A stretch of 64,000 nt of DNA, from positions 186,001-250,000 of the forward strand of contig NZ_JAINWJ010000004.1 in assembly GCF_021021415.1 (NCBI RefSeq), in the 5' to 3' direction. Origin of the DNA: Martelella mediterranea (GTDB taxonomy: Bacteria; Pseudomonadota; Alphaproteobacteria; Rhizobiales; Rhizobiaceae). A model generated the notes under the pieces. It ran no database searches and was not told the origin of the DNA. It worked only from the letters and a program-made list of their open reading frames with translations. The position numbers were made by a program, and so were the translations under genes. This document shows positions 42,901-52,357 of this stretch, in pieces (positions within the stretch are counted from its first letter, which is position 1; every line of letters begins with the position of its first letter).

Positions 42901-44724
42901 TCACTCGAAAAACACGCTGGCGCCGTGATCGGCCGTGCCGACATGATGGCGGAACGGGGCGAACAACTCCCGCCCCATGCCGTAGTCATTGCCGGTGAGA
43001 TCGGCCTCGGCGAGCGGCCGGGCATCGAACTCTTCCGCCGGCACCAGAACCTCAAGCGTCCCCGCCTCGGCATCGAGCCGCATCCGGTCGCCGGTGCGAA
43101 TCTTCGCGATCGGGCCGCCATCCTTTGCTTCCGGCGTCACGTGGATCGCCGCCGGCACCTTGCCGGACGCGCCGGACATGCGCCCGTCGGTAACGAGCGC
43201 CACCTTGTAGCCGCGGTCCTGCAGCACGCCGAGCGGCGGCGTCAGGCGGTGAAGTTCCGGCATGCCGTTCGATTTAGGGCCCTGGAAGCGGACGACCGCG
43301 ATGAAATCACGGTTGAGGTCGCCGGCCTTGAAGGCCGTCTGCAGTTCCTGCTGGTCGTGGAACACGATCGCCGGCGCCTCGATCACGCGGCGCTCCGGCT
43401 TGACGGCGGAGATCTTGATCACCGCCTTGCCGACATTGCCGGCAAGCATCTTTAGCCCGCCATTGGGCTGGAACGGCTTGTCATGGGTGGTCAGCACCTT
43501 CGGGTCGGCGCTTGGACCGTCGCCGATCGGCTCGCGGCGCACCGTGCCGTCATCGTTGAGCTTCACATCGATCGCATAGGCTTCCATGCCCTCGCCGAAC
43601 ACGGTGCGGACATCGTCGTGCAGGAAGCCGGCGTTGAGCAGTTGGCGGATGAGATAGCCCATGCCGCCGGCGGCGTGGAAATGGTTCACGTCGGCAAGCC
43701 CGTTCGGGTAGACGCGGGCCAGCAGCGGCACGATGTCGGAGAGTTCGGAAATATCCTGCCAGGTGAGCTGGATGCCTGCGGCCCGCGCCATCGCCACAAG
43801 GTGCATGGTGTGGTTGGTGGACCCGCCGGTGGCGTGCAGCCCGACCACGCCGTTGACGATCGAGCGCTCGTCGATCATCTGGCCGACCGGCGTGAACTCA
43901 TTCCCGTCGGCGGTGATCGCGAAGGCGCGCTTAACCGCCTCCTTTGTCAGCGCATCGCGCAGCGGCGTATTGGGGTTGATGAACGAGGCGCCCGGCATGT
44001 GCAGGCCCATCATCTCCATCAGCATCTGGTTGGAATTGGCGGTGCCGTAGAAGGTGCAGGTGCCGGGACCGTGATAGGATTTTGATTCCGATTCCAGCAG
44101 TTCCTTGCGCCCGACCTTGCCCTCCGCATAGAGCTGGCGGATATGCGATTTCTCGTCATTGCCCTGGCCGGTGGTCATGGGACCCGCGGGAATGAAGACC
44201 GTCGGCAGGTGGCCGAAGGTGAAGGCGGCAATCGTCAGGCCGGGGACGATCTTGTCGCAGACCCCGAGATAGACGGCGGCGTCGAACATGTTGTGCGACA
44301 GGCCGACGGCGGCGGCCATCGCGATCAGGTCGCGCGAAAACAGCGACAGTTCCATGCCGGGTTGGCCCTGGGTAACGCCGTCGCACATCGCCGGCACGCC
44401 GCCCGCCACCTGCGCCACGCCGCCGGCCTCGCGGGCCGCTTCCCGGATCAGCGCCGGGAAAGTCTCGAACGGCTGATGCGCCGAGAGCATGTCGTTATAG
44501 GAGGTGATGATGCCGAGATTGGGGACGGTATCGCCCGAAAGCGCGTCCTTCTCGGCGGGGGAACAGACCGCAAAGCCATGGGCAAGATTGCCGCAGGACA
44601 GAACGGAACGATGGACGCCCTTCGTGATCGCCTGGGAGACGCGATCGAGATAGGCTTCGCGGGTCGGTTTGGACCGCTCGACAATGCGAGCGGTTATGTC
44701 TGCAATACGGGGATCGGCGGTCAT
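42901..44724 (-). CDS. edd: 6-Phosphogluconate dehydratase
   Basis: 607-residue iron-sulfur dehydratase converting 6-phosphogluconate to 2-keto-3-deoxy-6-phosphogluconate in the Entner-Doudoroff pathway. IlvD/Edd family blocks: [27 protein letters not shown] (cluster cysteines), [19 protein letters not shown] and [19 protein letters not shown]. Start at MTADPRIAD (44724) gives the usual Edd length; an upstream frame to 44844 is an extension without support. Third gene of zwf-pgl-edd, 43 bp after pgl. The partner eda aldolase is not in the window. Confidence 0.95.
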   Translation of the reverse strand: MTADPRIADITARIVERSKPTREAYLDRVSQAITKGVHRSVLSCGNLAHGFAVCSPAEKDALSGDTVPNLGIITSYNDMLSAHQPFETFPALIREAAREAGGVAQVAGGVPAMCDGVTQGQPGMELSLFSRDLIAMAAAVGLSHNMFDAAVYLGVCDKIVPGLTIAAFTFGHLPTVFIPAGPMTTGQGNDEKSHIRQLYAEGKVGRKELLESESKSYHGPGTCTFYGTANSNQMLMEMMGLHMPGASFINPNTPLRDALTKEAVKRAFAITADGNEFTPVGQMIDERSIVNGVVGLHATGGSTNHTMHLVAMARAAGIQLTWQDISELSDIVPLLARVYPNGLADVNHFHAAGGMGYLIRQLLNAGFLHDDVRTVFGEGMEAYAIDVKLNDDGTVRREPIGDGPSADPKVLTTHDKPFQPNGGLKMLAGNVGKAVIKISAVKPERRVIEAPAIVFHDQQELQTAFKAGDLNRDFIAVVRFQGPKSNGMPELHRLTPPLGVLQDRGYKVALVTDGRMSGASGKVPAAIHVTPEAKDGGPIAKIRTGDRMRLDAEAGTLEVLVPAEEFDARPLAEADLTGNDYGMGRELFAPFRHHVGTADHGASVFFE

Positions 44725-44767
44725 GGGGCTTTTCCTGTGCTTTACGGAAGGCGCCCGGCAGGAAGTG

Positions 44768-45466
44768 TCAGGGCGCCCAGTATATTTCCACGGGTGAGGA
44801 GGCGCGGGTGAGAACGGCGCGGATGGGCATTTCCGCCTCGTCATCGCCGGCCAGCGCCTTGTTCAGAACATCCTTCTTGGCCTGGCCTTCGATATGCAGC
44901 ACCAGAAGGCCCGCATTTTCGAGGCTGGAGAAGGTGAAGGTCAGCCGGGCTTCGCCCGCGCCTTCGGCATGAATGGCCATCACGCCGGTGGGCGTGGTCT
45001 TGTCGAGCGCCTTTTCAAGCGTGTCGCCTCCCGGGAAGAACGAGGCCGTGTGGCCATCGGTTCCCATGCCCAGCACCACGACATCGAAGGGCAGGCTTGC
45101 CGCCGACACCTTGTTGGTCACGATATCGGCCGCTTCCTCGGCGGTTTCCACCTTCTGGTAGAGCGGAATGAAGCGGGCGCTGGCGGCGGGGCCGGTCAAA
45201 AGGTTTTCCTTCACCAGGAGATGGTTCGAGCGCGGATTGTCCTCCGGCACGAAACGCTCGTCGACCAGGGTGATGGTCACCTTCTCCCAGTCGATCGGCG
45301 CTGCCGACAGCGCGCGGAAGAACGCCTTCGGCGTCGACCCGCCGGAAACGGCAAGCGAGGCCATGCCCTTGTCGGCGATCGCGGCGGCGAGCTTGCTGGC
45401 GACGGCCGCGGAAAGGGCCGCGGCCAGATCAACGCCGTTTTCGAATGTGTGCATCGTCTCGGTCAT
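44768..45466 (-). CDS. pgl: 6-Phosphogluconolactonase
   Basis: 232-residue enzyme hydrolysing 6-phosphogluconolactone. SIS-like/NagB-fold family signatures: [18 protein letters not shown] (about 37-54), [22 protein letters not shown], and [16 protein letters not shown]. Length typical for the DevB-type lactonase. It starts 10 bp after the zwf stop, consistent with a shared transcript and sequential reactions. Confidence 0.95.
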   Translation of the reverse strand: MTETMHTFENGVDLAAALSAAVASKLAAAIADKGMASLAVSGGSTPKAFFRALSAAPIDWEKVTITLVDERFVPEDNPRSNHLLVKENLLTGPAASARFIPLYQKVETAEEAADIVTNKVSAASLPFDVVVLGMGTDGHTASFFPGGDTLEKALDKTTPTGVMAIHAEGAGEARLTFTFSSLENAGLLVLHIEGQAKKDVLNKALAGDDEAEMPIRAVLTRASSPVEIYWAP

Positions 45467-45476
45467 GTCGCGGCCC

Positions 45477-46949
45477 TCACAGCGGCTCGTGCCAGGTGCG
45501 GCCGTCGCGCTCGATCAGCGCGATCGCCTTCGACGGGCCCCAGGTGCCGGCGGTGTAGCCGTGAACCGGCTGGCCGGTCGCTTCCCACGCCTTCAGGATC
45601 GGGTCGCACCAGCGCCATGCCTCCTCGACCTCGTCGCGGCGCATGAACAGCGTCTGGTTGGCGCGCACCACATCGAGCAGCAGGCGCTCATAGGCATCCG
45701 GGTTGCGCACGTCGAAGGCCTGGGCGAAGCTCATGTCGAGCGCGACCTGGCGCAGGCGCATGCCGCCGGGGCCGGGATCCTTGATCATCAGCCACTGCTT
45801 CACGCCCTCGTCCGGCTGCAGGCGCAGCACGAGCTGGTTGGCCGCGATCCGTCCGGCGCCGGGGCCGAAGATCGAGTGCGGAATTTCCTTGAAGGTGATG
45901 ACGACTTCCGAAAGCCGGCTGGCAAGCCGCTTGCCGGTGCGGATGTAGAACGGCACGCCCGCCCAGCGCCAGTTCTCGATCTCGGCCTTGATGGCGACGA
46001 AGGTCTCGGTGTCGGATTCGCCGCCGAGCTCCTCGAGATAGCCCTTGACGGCGCCGCCCTTGGAGGCGCCGGCGCGATACTGGCCGCGAACGGTCATCGC
46101 GCTGGCGTTATCCTCGGTGATCGGCTTCAGCGAGCGCAGGACCTTGAGCTTTTCGTCGCGGACGGCCTCGGCCTCCATCGAAGAGGGCGTTTCCATCGCC
46201 ACCATGCAGAGCACGTTGAGGATGTGGTTCTGCACCATGTCGCGCAGCGCGCCCGACTTGTCGTAATAACCGGCGCGGCCCTCAAGCCCGACCTCCTCGC
46301 CGACCGTGATCTGGATATGGTCGATATGGTTGGCGTTCCACAGCGGCGCGTAGAGCATGTTGGCGAAACGCAGCGCCATCAGGTTCTGCACCGTCTCCTT
46401 GCCGAGATAGTGGTCGATGCGGAAGACCTGTTCTTCGTGGAAGGTCTTGGCGATCATGTTGTTGAGTTCCAGCGCGGAGGCGAGGTCGCGGCCGAGCGGC
46501 TTTTCAACGACGATGCGGGTCTGCTTGGTGATCAGCTTGTGGTCGCGAATGCCGTCGCAGATCGGGCCGAAGATCGAGGGGGCGACGGCCATGTAGAAGG
46601 CGCGCACCCGATCCTTGCCGGGCTCCAGCATTTTCTTGAGCGCGTCCCAGCCCTTGTTGGTGGTCGCGTCGACCGGCACATATTCGATCCGGGCGAGGAA
46701 CTTGGCGACTTCGTCCTTGTCGTATTCACCGTCCTTCAAGTGCTCCTTCAGCGCCTTGTCGGCATGCTCGCGGAACTGCTCCGATGTCAGCTCGGAACGC
46801 GAGGCGCCGATGATGCGGGTCGGGTCGGTGAACTGTCCCGCAATCTGGCGGTGGTAGAGCGCGGGGAGAAGCTTGCGCTCGGTCAGGTCTCCGGTTGCGC
46901 CGAAGACAACATAGTCGAAGGGGTCGACGGGGATCATTTGACTGCTCAT
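45477..46949 (-). CDS. zwf: Glucose-6-phosphate 1-dehydrogenase
   Basis: 490-residue NAD(P)-dependent enzyme, first step of the oxidative pentose phosphate and Entner-Doudoroff routes. Cofactor motif VVFGATGDLTERKL (14-27), EKPLGRDL (149-156), and the active-site RIDHYLGKE (177-185). Start at MSSQMIP (46949), with GAGGA eight bases upstream. First gene of zwf-pgl-edd. Two palindromic motifs lie directly upstream (46992-47001 and 47013-47033). Confidence 0.96.
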   Translation of the reverse strand: MSSQMIPVDPFDYVVFGATGDLTERKLLPALYHRQIAGQFTDPTRIIGASRSELTSEQFREHADKALKEHLKDGEYDKDEVAKFLARIEYVPVDATTNKGWDALKKMLEPGKDRVRAFYMAVAPSIFGPICDGIRDHKLITKQTRIVVEKPLGRDLASALELNNMIAKTFHEEQVFRIDHYLGKETVQNLMALRFANMLYAPLWNANHIDHIQITVGEEVGLEGRAGYYDKSGALRDMVQNHILNVLCMVAMETPSSMEAEAVRDEKLKVLRSLKPITEDNASAMTVRGQYRAGASKGGAVKGYLEELGGESDTETFVAIKAEIENWRWAGVPFYIRTGKRLASRLSEVVITFKEIPHSIFGPGAGRIAANQLVLRLQPDEGVKQWLMIKDPGPGGMRLRQVALDMSFAQAFDVRNPDAYERLLLDVVRANQTLFMRRDEVEEAWRWCDPILKAWEATGQPVHGYTAGTWGPSKAIALIERDGRTWHEPL

Positions 46950-46991
46950 GGTCAGTCCTCTCAATCGTCAGCTGGTTGGCGGTGTTTTATC

Positions 46992-47033
46992 AAATCGATT
47001 TAAAAATGCCAGTCCGATTTCGAAAAAATCGGA
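46992..47033. promoter_or_regulatory. Paired palindromes upstream of zwf
   Basis: AAATCGATTT (46992-47001) and TCCGATTT-CGAAA-AAATCGGA (47013-47033) share the CGATTT core and are spaced about two helical turns between centres. They lie 43-84 bp before the zwf ATG. They do not match the HexR consensus; a different repressor is implied. Confidence 0.5.
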
Positions 47034-47131
47034 TATGGGCGAGAAAATGCAATCGGTCTTTCATCAGTCGGTCTCGGTTGTGAAGCGCCTGCGGGCCGGG
47101 TACCGGCGCGCGAGCGTGAAAAAGAAATCAA

Positions 47132-48421
47132 CTAGATCAGGTCGCGCAGCGCGAACCATGTGAGGGCGAGGAACAGCAAGGGCTTGCGCAGCCGCTCGCC
47201 GCCGGGGAAGGCGGGGATTTCCAGATCGCGGTAAAGCCCGAGATCCTGCGAGCGCCCCGCGATCTCGTCGGCATAGAGTTTGCCGCAATAATTCGACAGC
47301 ATGACGCCATGGCCGGAAAACCCGCCGATCGAGGTGACGCCCGGCATGATCTCGTCCACCAGCGGCCGGCGCGGAAGGGTGATGCCCACCGATCCGCCCC
47401 AGGCATGGGTGATGTCGATGTCGGCCAGTTGCGGATAGACCTGCGTGATCTGGCGATGGAGATGCTTGGAGACGTTCTTCGGATCATCGGCGGAATAGAC
47501 CTCGCGCCCGCCGAACAGCAATTCTCCGGTCGGTGCCTTGCGAAAGTAGCGCACCACGAACCGACTGTCATCGACCGATTCGCCGCCCGGCAATATCTTC
47601 AGCGCCTTGGGGAGCCGGGTGGTTGCGGCGATGAAGGAGCGGATCGGCATGATCTTGGCCGCCGTTTTCGGCTCCAGATGCTCCTGAATATAGCCGTTGC
47701 AGGCGATCAGCGCCCGGTCGGCGGTAATCGTGCCGCGCTCGGTCTCCACCGCGATCCTGCCATCGACGCGGTCGATGTTGAGCGCCTTGGTCATTTCGTA
47801 CAGGCGCGCGCCGGCCTTTGCCGCCGCCTTCGCCGTTCCCACCAGCAGTTTCAGCGGATGGATATGGCCGGTGCCGATATCGCGCAGGCCGCAGTAATAA
47901 TGGTTGGAACCGAGCCGTTCCGCCGTCTCCTGTCTGCTCATGAACGACAGATGCGGATAGTCATAGCGTTCCGCCAGCGCCTCGGCGTGATGGCGATAGG
48001 TGTATTCCATATTGCGCTTGTGGGCGACGGAAAGCTGGCCCGGCGTGAAGTCGATATCGATCTTCTGGGCGCGGGCGAAATCGAGCAGATGGGACTTGGC
48101 GTCCTCGGCCATCCGGAAAAACGCGAGCGAGCGCGCCTTGCCGAGCTTGTGCTCCATTTCTTCCGGCCACCAGTGCTGGCCGGTGCCGAGCTGGCCGCCA
48201 TTGCGCCCCGATGCGCCGTCGCCGAACCGGGCGGCGTCGACCAGCACCACGTCAACGCCGTCGGCCGCCAGTTGATAGGCCGCCTGAAGGCCGGTGAAGC
48301 CGCCGCCGACGACAATGACGTCCGCGCTGGTCGAGCCGTCAAGCTGCGGATAGGTCGGCCGCTCGGCAAGCGTTGCCTGATACCAGGAAAGGCCCGGCGC
48401 AATCGGGCTTTGCCATTTCAT
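47132..48421 (-). CDS. FAD-dependent amine oxidase, gamma-glutamylputrescine oxidase-like (DadA/PuuB family)
   Basis: 429-residue flavoprotein of the DAO family. FAD motif ADVIVVGGGFTGLQAAYQLA (about 33-52), the GASGRNGGQLG block (about 69-79) typical of PuuB/OrdL-type oxidases, and the C-terminal IGGFSGHGVMLSNYCGKLYADEIAG. It lies 35 bp downstream of a glutamine-synthetase-like ligase on the same strand. That pairing recalls puuA-puuB (gamma-glutamylation of putrescine or related amines, then oxidation). Other substrates (glycine betaine derivatives, D-amino acids) cannot be excluded. Confidence 0.85.
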   Translation of the reverse strand: MKWQSPIAPGLSWYQATLAERPTYPQLDGSTSADVIVVGGGFTGLQAAYQLAADGVDVVLVDAARFGDGASGRNGGQLGTGQHWWPEEMEHKLGKARSLAFFRMAEDAKSHLLDFARAQKIDIDFTPGQLSVAHKRNMEYTYRHHAEALAERYDYPHLSFMSRQETAERLGSNHYYCGLRDIGTGHIHPLKLLVGTAKAAAKAGARLYEMTKALNIDRVDGRIAVETERGTITADRALIACNGYIQEHLEPKTAAKIMPIRSFIAATTRLPKALKILPGGESVDDSRFVVRYFRKAPTGELLFGGREVYSADDPKNVSKHLHRQITQVYPQLADIDITHAWGGSVGITLPRRPLVDEIMPGVTSIGGFSGHGVMLSNYCGKLYADEIAGRSQDLGLYRDLEIPAFPGGERLRKPLLFLALTWFALRDLI

Positions 48422-48456
48422 TCGCGAAGGCCTCCGTCATCCAGGGTCGGTTACTG

Positions 48457-49914
48457 TTACACGTGAAGGAGCAGAAATTCCCGTTCCCACGGGCTGATCA
48501 CCTCCATGAAGGTCTCGAATTCGCCGCGCTTGATGCCGGCGTAAAGGTCGATGAACTCGTGCGACAGCACGGGAACGAGCGCCGTTTCGGCCTCCATCAG
48601 CGCCAGCGCCTCCAAAAGGCCGCGCGGCAGGTCGACAATGCCCTCATTGGCGGTGTCGGCCGTGGGCGCGGAGGGGTCCGCAAGGTTCTCGATGCCGAGA
48701 TAGCCGCAGGCGAGCGAGGCGGCAAGCGCCAGATAGGGGTTGGCGTCGGAGCTCGGCAAGCGGTTTTCCACGCGCCGCGAATCCGGATCGGAAACCGGGA
48801 TGCGGAACGCCGTTGTGCGGTTGTCATAGCCCCAGGCGGTGTTGACCGGGCAGGCCATGTCGGGCGTCAGCCGGCGGTAGGAGTTCACATAGGGCGCCAT
48901 CATCACCAGCGTGGACGGCACATATTTCTGCATGCCGCCGATGAAGTGGAAGAATTCCGGCGAGGGCTCGCCGTTTTCCAGCGAGAACACGTTGCGGCCG
49001 GTCTCGATATCGATCAGCGACTGGTGAATATGCATCGCCGAGCCCGGCTGGCCCTGCATCGGCTTGGCCATGAAGGTGGCGAAGGTGCCGTGCTTGGTGG
49101 CCGCTTCCCGGATGGTGCGCTTGAAATAGAACACCTGGTCGGCAAGCTCCAGCGGATCGCCATGGCGGAGATTGATCTCCAGCTGGGCCGGGCCTTCCTC
49201 GTGGATGAGCGTGTCGATCTCCAGCCCCTGCGCCTCGCAGAAGTGGTAGATGTCGTCGATGAGTTCATCGAACTCGTTGATGCCGGCGATCGAATAGGCC
49301 TGGCCGGCGACGATTGGGCGTCCGGAGCGACCGACGGGCGGCACCAGCGGCAGGTCGGGATCGTCGTTCTTGGCCACCAGATAGAATTCGATCTCGGGCG
49401 CGACCACCGGACGCCAGCCCTTCTTCTCGTAAAGCTCGACCACACGCTTCAGCACGTTGCGCGGGGTGTAGGGCACCTCTTCACCATCGGAGCCGACGAC
49501 GTCGCAGATCACCTGCGCGGTCGGATCGCTTTCCCAGGGCACCGTCGTCAGCGTCGACAGGTCCGGCACGAGCTTGAGATCGCTGTCGCGCGGCTCGTAG
49601 CGGAAGCTGCCGCTCTCATCCGGATAGTCGCCCGAAATCGTGTGGCGGTAGAGCGCGGAGGGGAGCGCCAGCGAAGTGTTGGAGGTGAATTTCGAGGTCG
49701 GCATCATCTTGCCGCGCGGCACGCCGGCAAGGTCCGGGGTGATGCATTCGATATCCTCGATGCCGCGCGCCTTCAGCCAGCGCGCTGCATCCTTCCAGTC
49801 CGCGACGCCGCGCGCGGAGGCGGGCGAGGACAGCACGGTCGGCTTCTTCGCCCGTTTGATTCTGCTGCTTTGGGTTTTGCTTGCGGCTTTCATGGAGATT
49901 TTTTTGGCTGGCAT
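48457..49914 (-). CDS. Glutamine synthetase family ligase, probable gamma-glutamylputrescine synthetase (PuuA-like)
   Basis: 485-residue GS-fold enzyme. The N-terminal extension (about 1-35) is Lys/Ser-rich; then RGIEDIECITPDLAGVPRGKMMP (beta-grasp), and catalytic-domain blocks APEIEFYLV, GPAQLEINLRHGDPL, FMAKPMQGQPGSAMHIHQSL, NRTTAFRIP and RRVENRLPSSDANPYLALAAS. It lacks the adenylylation-site Tyr context of housekeeping GlnA. Together with the adjacent FAD oxidase this supports a polyamine gamma-glutamylation role. Start at 49914 chosen for length; 49893 (MKAASK) has no better ribosome-binding site. Divergent from the gene at 50032. Confidence 0.85.
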   Translation of the reverse strand: MPAKKISMKAASKTQSSRIKRAKKPTVLSSPASARGVADWKDAARWLKARGIEDIECITPDLAGVPRGKMMPTSKFTSNTSLALPSALYRHTISGDYPDESGSFRYEPRDSDLKLVPDLSTLTTVPWESDPTAQVICDVVGSDGEEVPYTPRNVLKRVVELYEKKGWRPVVAPEIEFYLVAKNDDPDLPLVPPVGRSGRPIVAGQAYSIAGINEFDELIDDIYHFCEAQGLEIDTLIHEEGPAQLEINLRHGDPLELADQVFYFKRTIREAATKHGTFATFMAKPMQGQPGSAMHIHQSLIDIETGRNVFSLENGEPSPEFFHFIGGMQKYVPSTLVMMAPYVNSYRRLTPDMACPVNTAWGYDNRTTAFRIPVSDPDSRRVENRLPSSDANPYLALAASLACGYLGIENLADPSAPTADTANEGIVDLPRGLLEALALMEAETALVPVLSHEFIDLYAGIKRGEFETFMEVISPWEREFLLLHV

Positions 49915-50031
49915 TTTTCTCGCCGGTTGTCATTGCGGTTTGCTGTATCATAAACACCCGTGACGCGTTGGCGAGGGGGCAAGTTGAGTTTCTGCTTCCA
50001 GGCCCGATGTCGCGTTGGGGATAACACGCGC

Positions 50032-51210
50032 ATGAAAGATTATGATGTCATTGTCGTGGGGGCCGGAGCTGCCGGGCTGATGTGTGCGGCCCGCGCCGGC
50101 AGACGCGGTCGCCGCGTGCTGCTGATCGACCATGCGAAAAAGCCAGGCGAGAAGATCCGGATCTCCGGCGGCGGGCGCTGCAACTTCACCAATATTCACG
50201 CCGGTCCGCGTAATTTCATCTCGGAAAACCCGCATTTCGCCAAATCCGCACTGGCGCGCTACACCCCGCGCGATTTTCTCGATCTGGTCGAGAGCCACGG
50301 CATCGCTTGGCACGAGAAGACGCTGGGTCAGCTCTTCTGCGACGGGTCGGCGCGCGAGATCATTGCCATGCTGATGGAAGAATGCGCCAGGGGCGGCGTC
50401 ACGGTCGCGCTCGAAACCGCCGCCAGCGACATTGCCCGCGTCGGCGAGCGGTTCACGATGCGGCTGAACGGCGAAAAGGCATCCTGCGCCGCGCTGGTGA
50501 TGGCGACCGGCGGCAAATCGATTCCGAAAATGGGGGCAACCGGTTTCGCCTATGAGGTGGCCGCGGGTTTCGGGATTTCGGTGGTGGAGCCGCGGCCCGG
50601 CCTGGTGCCGTTCACGCTCGATCCGCTTTTGCAGGCGGAGTTGCAGCCGCTTTCGGGCATCGGCGTCGACAGCGCGGTCGGCTGCGGCAAGACCGCCTTT
50701 CGCGAGGCGATGCTGATCACCCATCGCGGGCTATCCGGTCCCGCCATCCTGCAGATTTCCTCCTATTGGAGGCCCGGGCAGGAAATCGCGGTGCGCATGC
50801 TGCCCGACATCGATCTCGCGGACGCACTTATCAAGGCCAAGCGCGAGAACGGCCGGCAAAGCGCCGCCACCGCGCTTTCCGCCCATCTGCCGAAGCGGCT
50901 GGCACAGTATTTCGCGGAGAAAGCCGGCCCCGCAGGACCGCTGGCGGATACGGCGGACAAGGCGCTCGGCACGCTTGCCCGCGCCGTTCAGGACTGGCGG
51001 GTGAAGCCGGCGGGCACGGAAGGCTACCGCACCGCCGAGGTGACGCTCGGCGGGATCGACACGAAAGCTCTCTCATCGGCCACGATGGAGGCGAGGGCGG
51101 TGCCGGGGCTCTATTTCATCGGCGAATGCGTCGACGTTACCGGCTGGCTTGGCGGTTACAATTTCCAGTGGGCATGGGCCTCGGGCGTCGCCGCCGGCGA
51201 CGTTGCGTGA
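50032..51210 (+). CDS. HI0933-type flavoprotein (YhiN-like NAD(P)/FAD-dependent oxidoreductase)
   Basis: 392-residue flavoprotein. FAD motif DYDVIVVGAGAAGLMCAARAGRRG (about 3-26), the diagnostic KPGEKIRISGGGRCNFTN (about 39-56), an inserted middle domain and the C-terminal GLYFIGECVDVTGWLGGYNFQWAWASG. This pattern defines the HI0933/YhiN (BaiN-like) family. Role unknown; some members reduce steroid enoyl groups. Start ATG 50032 matches the family N-terminus. Its 3' end overlaps a convergent small open frame by about 74 bp. Confidence 0.9.
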   Translation: MKDYDVIVVGAGAAGLMCAARAGRRGRRVLLIDHAKKPGEKIRISGGGRCNFTNIHAGPRNFISENPHFAKSALARYTPRDFLDLVESHGIAWHEKTLGQLFCDGSAREIIAMLMEECARGGVTVALETAASDIARVGERFTMRLNGEKASCAALVMATGGKSIPKMGATGFAYEVAAGFGISVVEPRPGLVPFTLDPLLQAELQPLSGIGVDSAVGCGKTAFREAMLITHRGLSGPAILQISSYWRPGQEIAVRMLPDIDLADALIKAKRENGRQSAATALSAHLPKRLAQYFAEKAGPAGPLADTADKALGTLARAVQDWRVKPAGTEGYRTAEVTLGGIDTKALSSATMEARAVPGLYFIGECVDVTGWLGGYNFQWAWASGVAAGDVA

Positions 51211-51358
51211 CGCGAAGGCCCTCTCCAACGCGCTTCGCCAGCGAAGCCAGAAAATACCATGATTTCGGCAGCGGGTTGGCGAAGGCGCGGTAATAATCGT
51301 CTTCCGGCACGTCGCGCCAGTTGACGTCGTCCGTGAGTTTTGGCGGGCGTCGGGTCAT
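51137..51358 (-). CDS. Small hypothetical protein (73 aa)
   Basis: Not recognised. The N-terminal half (TRRPPKLTDDVNWRDVPEDDYYRAFANPLPKSWYFLASLAKRV) looks like real protein sequence: mixed composition, two acidic clusters and a Trp-Tyr-Phe patch. The C-terminal 20 residues are Arg-rich and lie antisense to the end of the flavoprotein gene. A good ribosome-binding site, AAGGGAG, is 8 bases before the ATG. It is divergent from a LysR gene (91 bp), a typical regulator-target arrangement. Could instead be a chance frame. Confidence 0.45.
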   Translation of the reverse strand: MTRRPPKLTDDVNWRDVPEDDYYRAFANPLPKSWYFLASLAKRVGEGLRVTQRRRRRRPRPMPTGNCNRQASR

Positions 51359-51449
51359 TGCGATGTCTCCCTTTGTCGTGAGCCATCGCCTCTATTAAGC
51401 GCAAAAATTATCGTTTGATACCGGCTGAAATGAGGGCTATTTTTCATCC

Positions 51450-52319
51450 ATGAAAAATGCCCCATGGTCTCATTATCAACTGTTCCTGCTGGTTGTCCGC
51501 CATGGCGGGCTGACCGGCGCTTCCGAGGTAAGCGCGCTGAGCCCGGCAACCGTTGGTCGCCACATGCTCGATCTCGAGCAGCGGCTCGGCAGGGTGCTTT
51601 TTGCCCGCAGCCCGCGCGGTTACAGCCTGACGCCGGACGGGGAAACGCTGCATGCGATGCTGAAGGATGCCGAAGGCAGGCTGCGCCGGGTCGAGGACTG
51701 GGGCGGCGAGACGGCGGCCCCGACGCTGGTGCGCCTCGGCATTGGCACCTGGAACGCCTTTCTGGTCAGCCAGCACATCAATGAAATCCGCGCGCCGGGC
51801 GATCCCGTCCGCCTCGAATTCCTCGTCGGCGAGCAGCGCGCGAGCCTTGCCCACCGGGAAAACCATATCGGCATCCGCGCCTTCAGGCCGGAGGAGACAA
51901 ATCTTGCCGCCCGACGCGTCTGCCCCGCCGCCTATGCCCCTTTCAGGGCGAGGAACGCCACGGTCGCGGAGCAATGGATCGCGGTGACAAGGGAAGCCGC
52001 GATTTCGCGTTACCTGCTCTGGCCCCACGCGCACAACGCCAACGCCATCATCATGACGGCAAGCCGGCCACGCTCCATGCTCGATCTGGTGGAAGCCGGC
52101 GCCGGCATCGCGGTCCTGCCGTGTTTCATCGGCGACGCCAACCAGCGGCTTGTGCGCGCGGGTCCGGTGATCGATGAACTCACCCACGACCAGTGGCTGG
52201 TGCTTCACGACGACGATCGCCGTCAGCGCGATATCCGTCAGGTCGCCGACCGGCTGTTCCGGTTCATGAAGGCGCGGGCGGAGCTCTACGCCGGCAGACG
52301 CTCGGGCGCGGATGCCTGA
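51450..52319 (+). CDS. LysR-family transcriptional regulator
   Basis: 289-residue LysR protein with a somewhat divergent DNA-binding domain: WSHYQLFLLVVRHGGLTGASEVSALSPATVGRHMLDLEQRLGRVLFARSPRGYSLTPDGE (about 6-65), then a substrate-binding domain that is shorter than usual. The recognition helix is SPATVGRHMLDLE. It is divergent from the small hypothetical gene at 51137-51358. Ligand unknown. Confidence 0.85.
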   Translation: MKNAPWSHYQLFLLVVRHGGLTGASEVSALSPATVGRHMLDLEQRLGRVLFARSPRGYSLTPDGETLHAMLKDAEGRLRRVEDWGGETAAPTLVRLGIGTWNAFLVSQHINEIRAPGDPVRLEFLVGEQRASLAHRENHIGIRAFRPEETNLAARRVCPAAYAPFRARNATVAEQWIAVTREAAISRYLLWPHAHNANAIIMTASRPRSMLDLVEAGAGIAVLPCFIGDANQRLVRAGPVIDELTHDQWLVLHDDDRRQRDIRQVADRLFRFMKARAELYAGRRSGADA

Positions 52320-52357
52320 GTTCCGGTCACGGCGGGAACCGGGCAGTGCAGGCCGTT

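Noticed and set aside
46980-47040. HexR binding site for zwf
   Set aside because: The palindromes do not match the TGTA-N-TACA type consensus, so I did not assign HexR.
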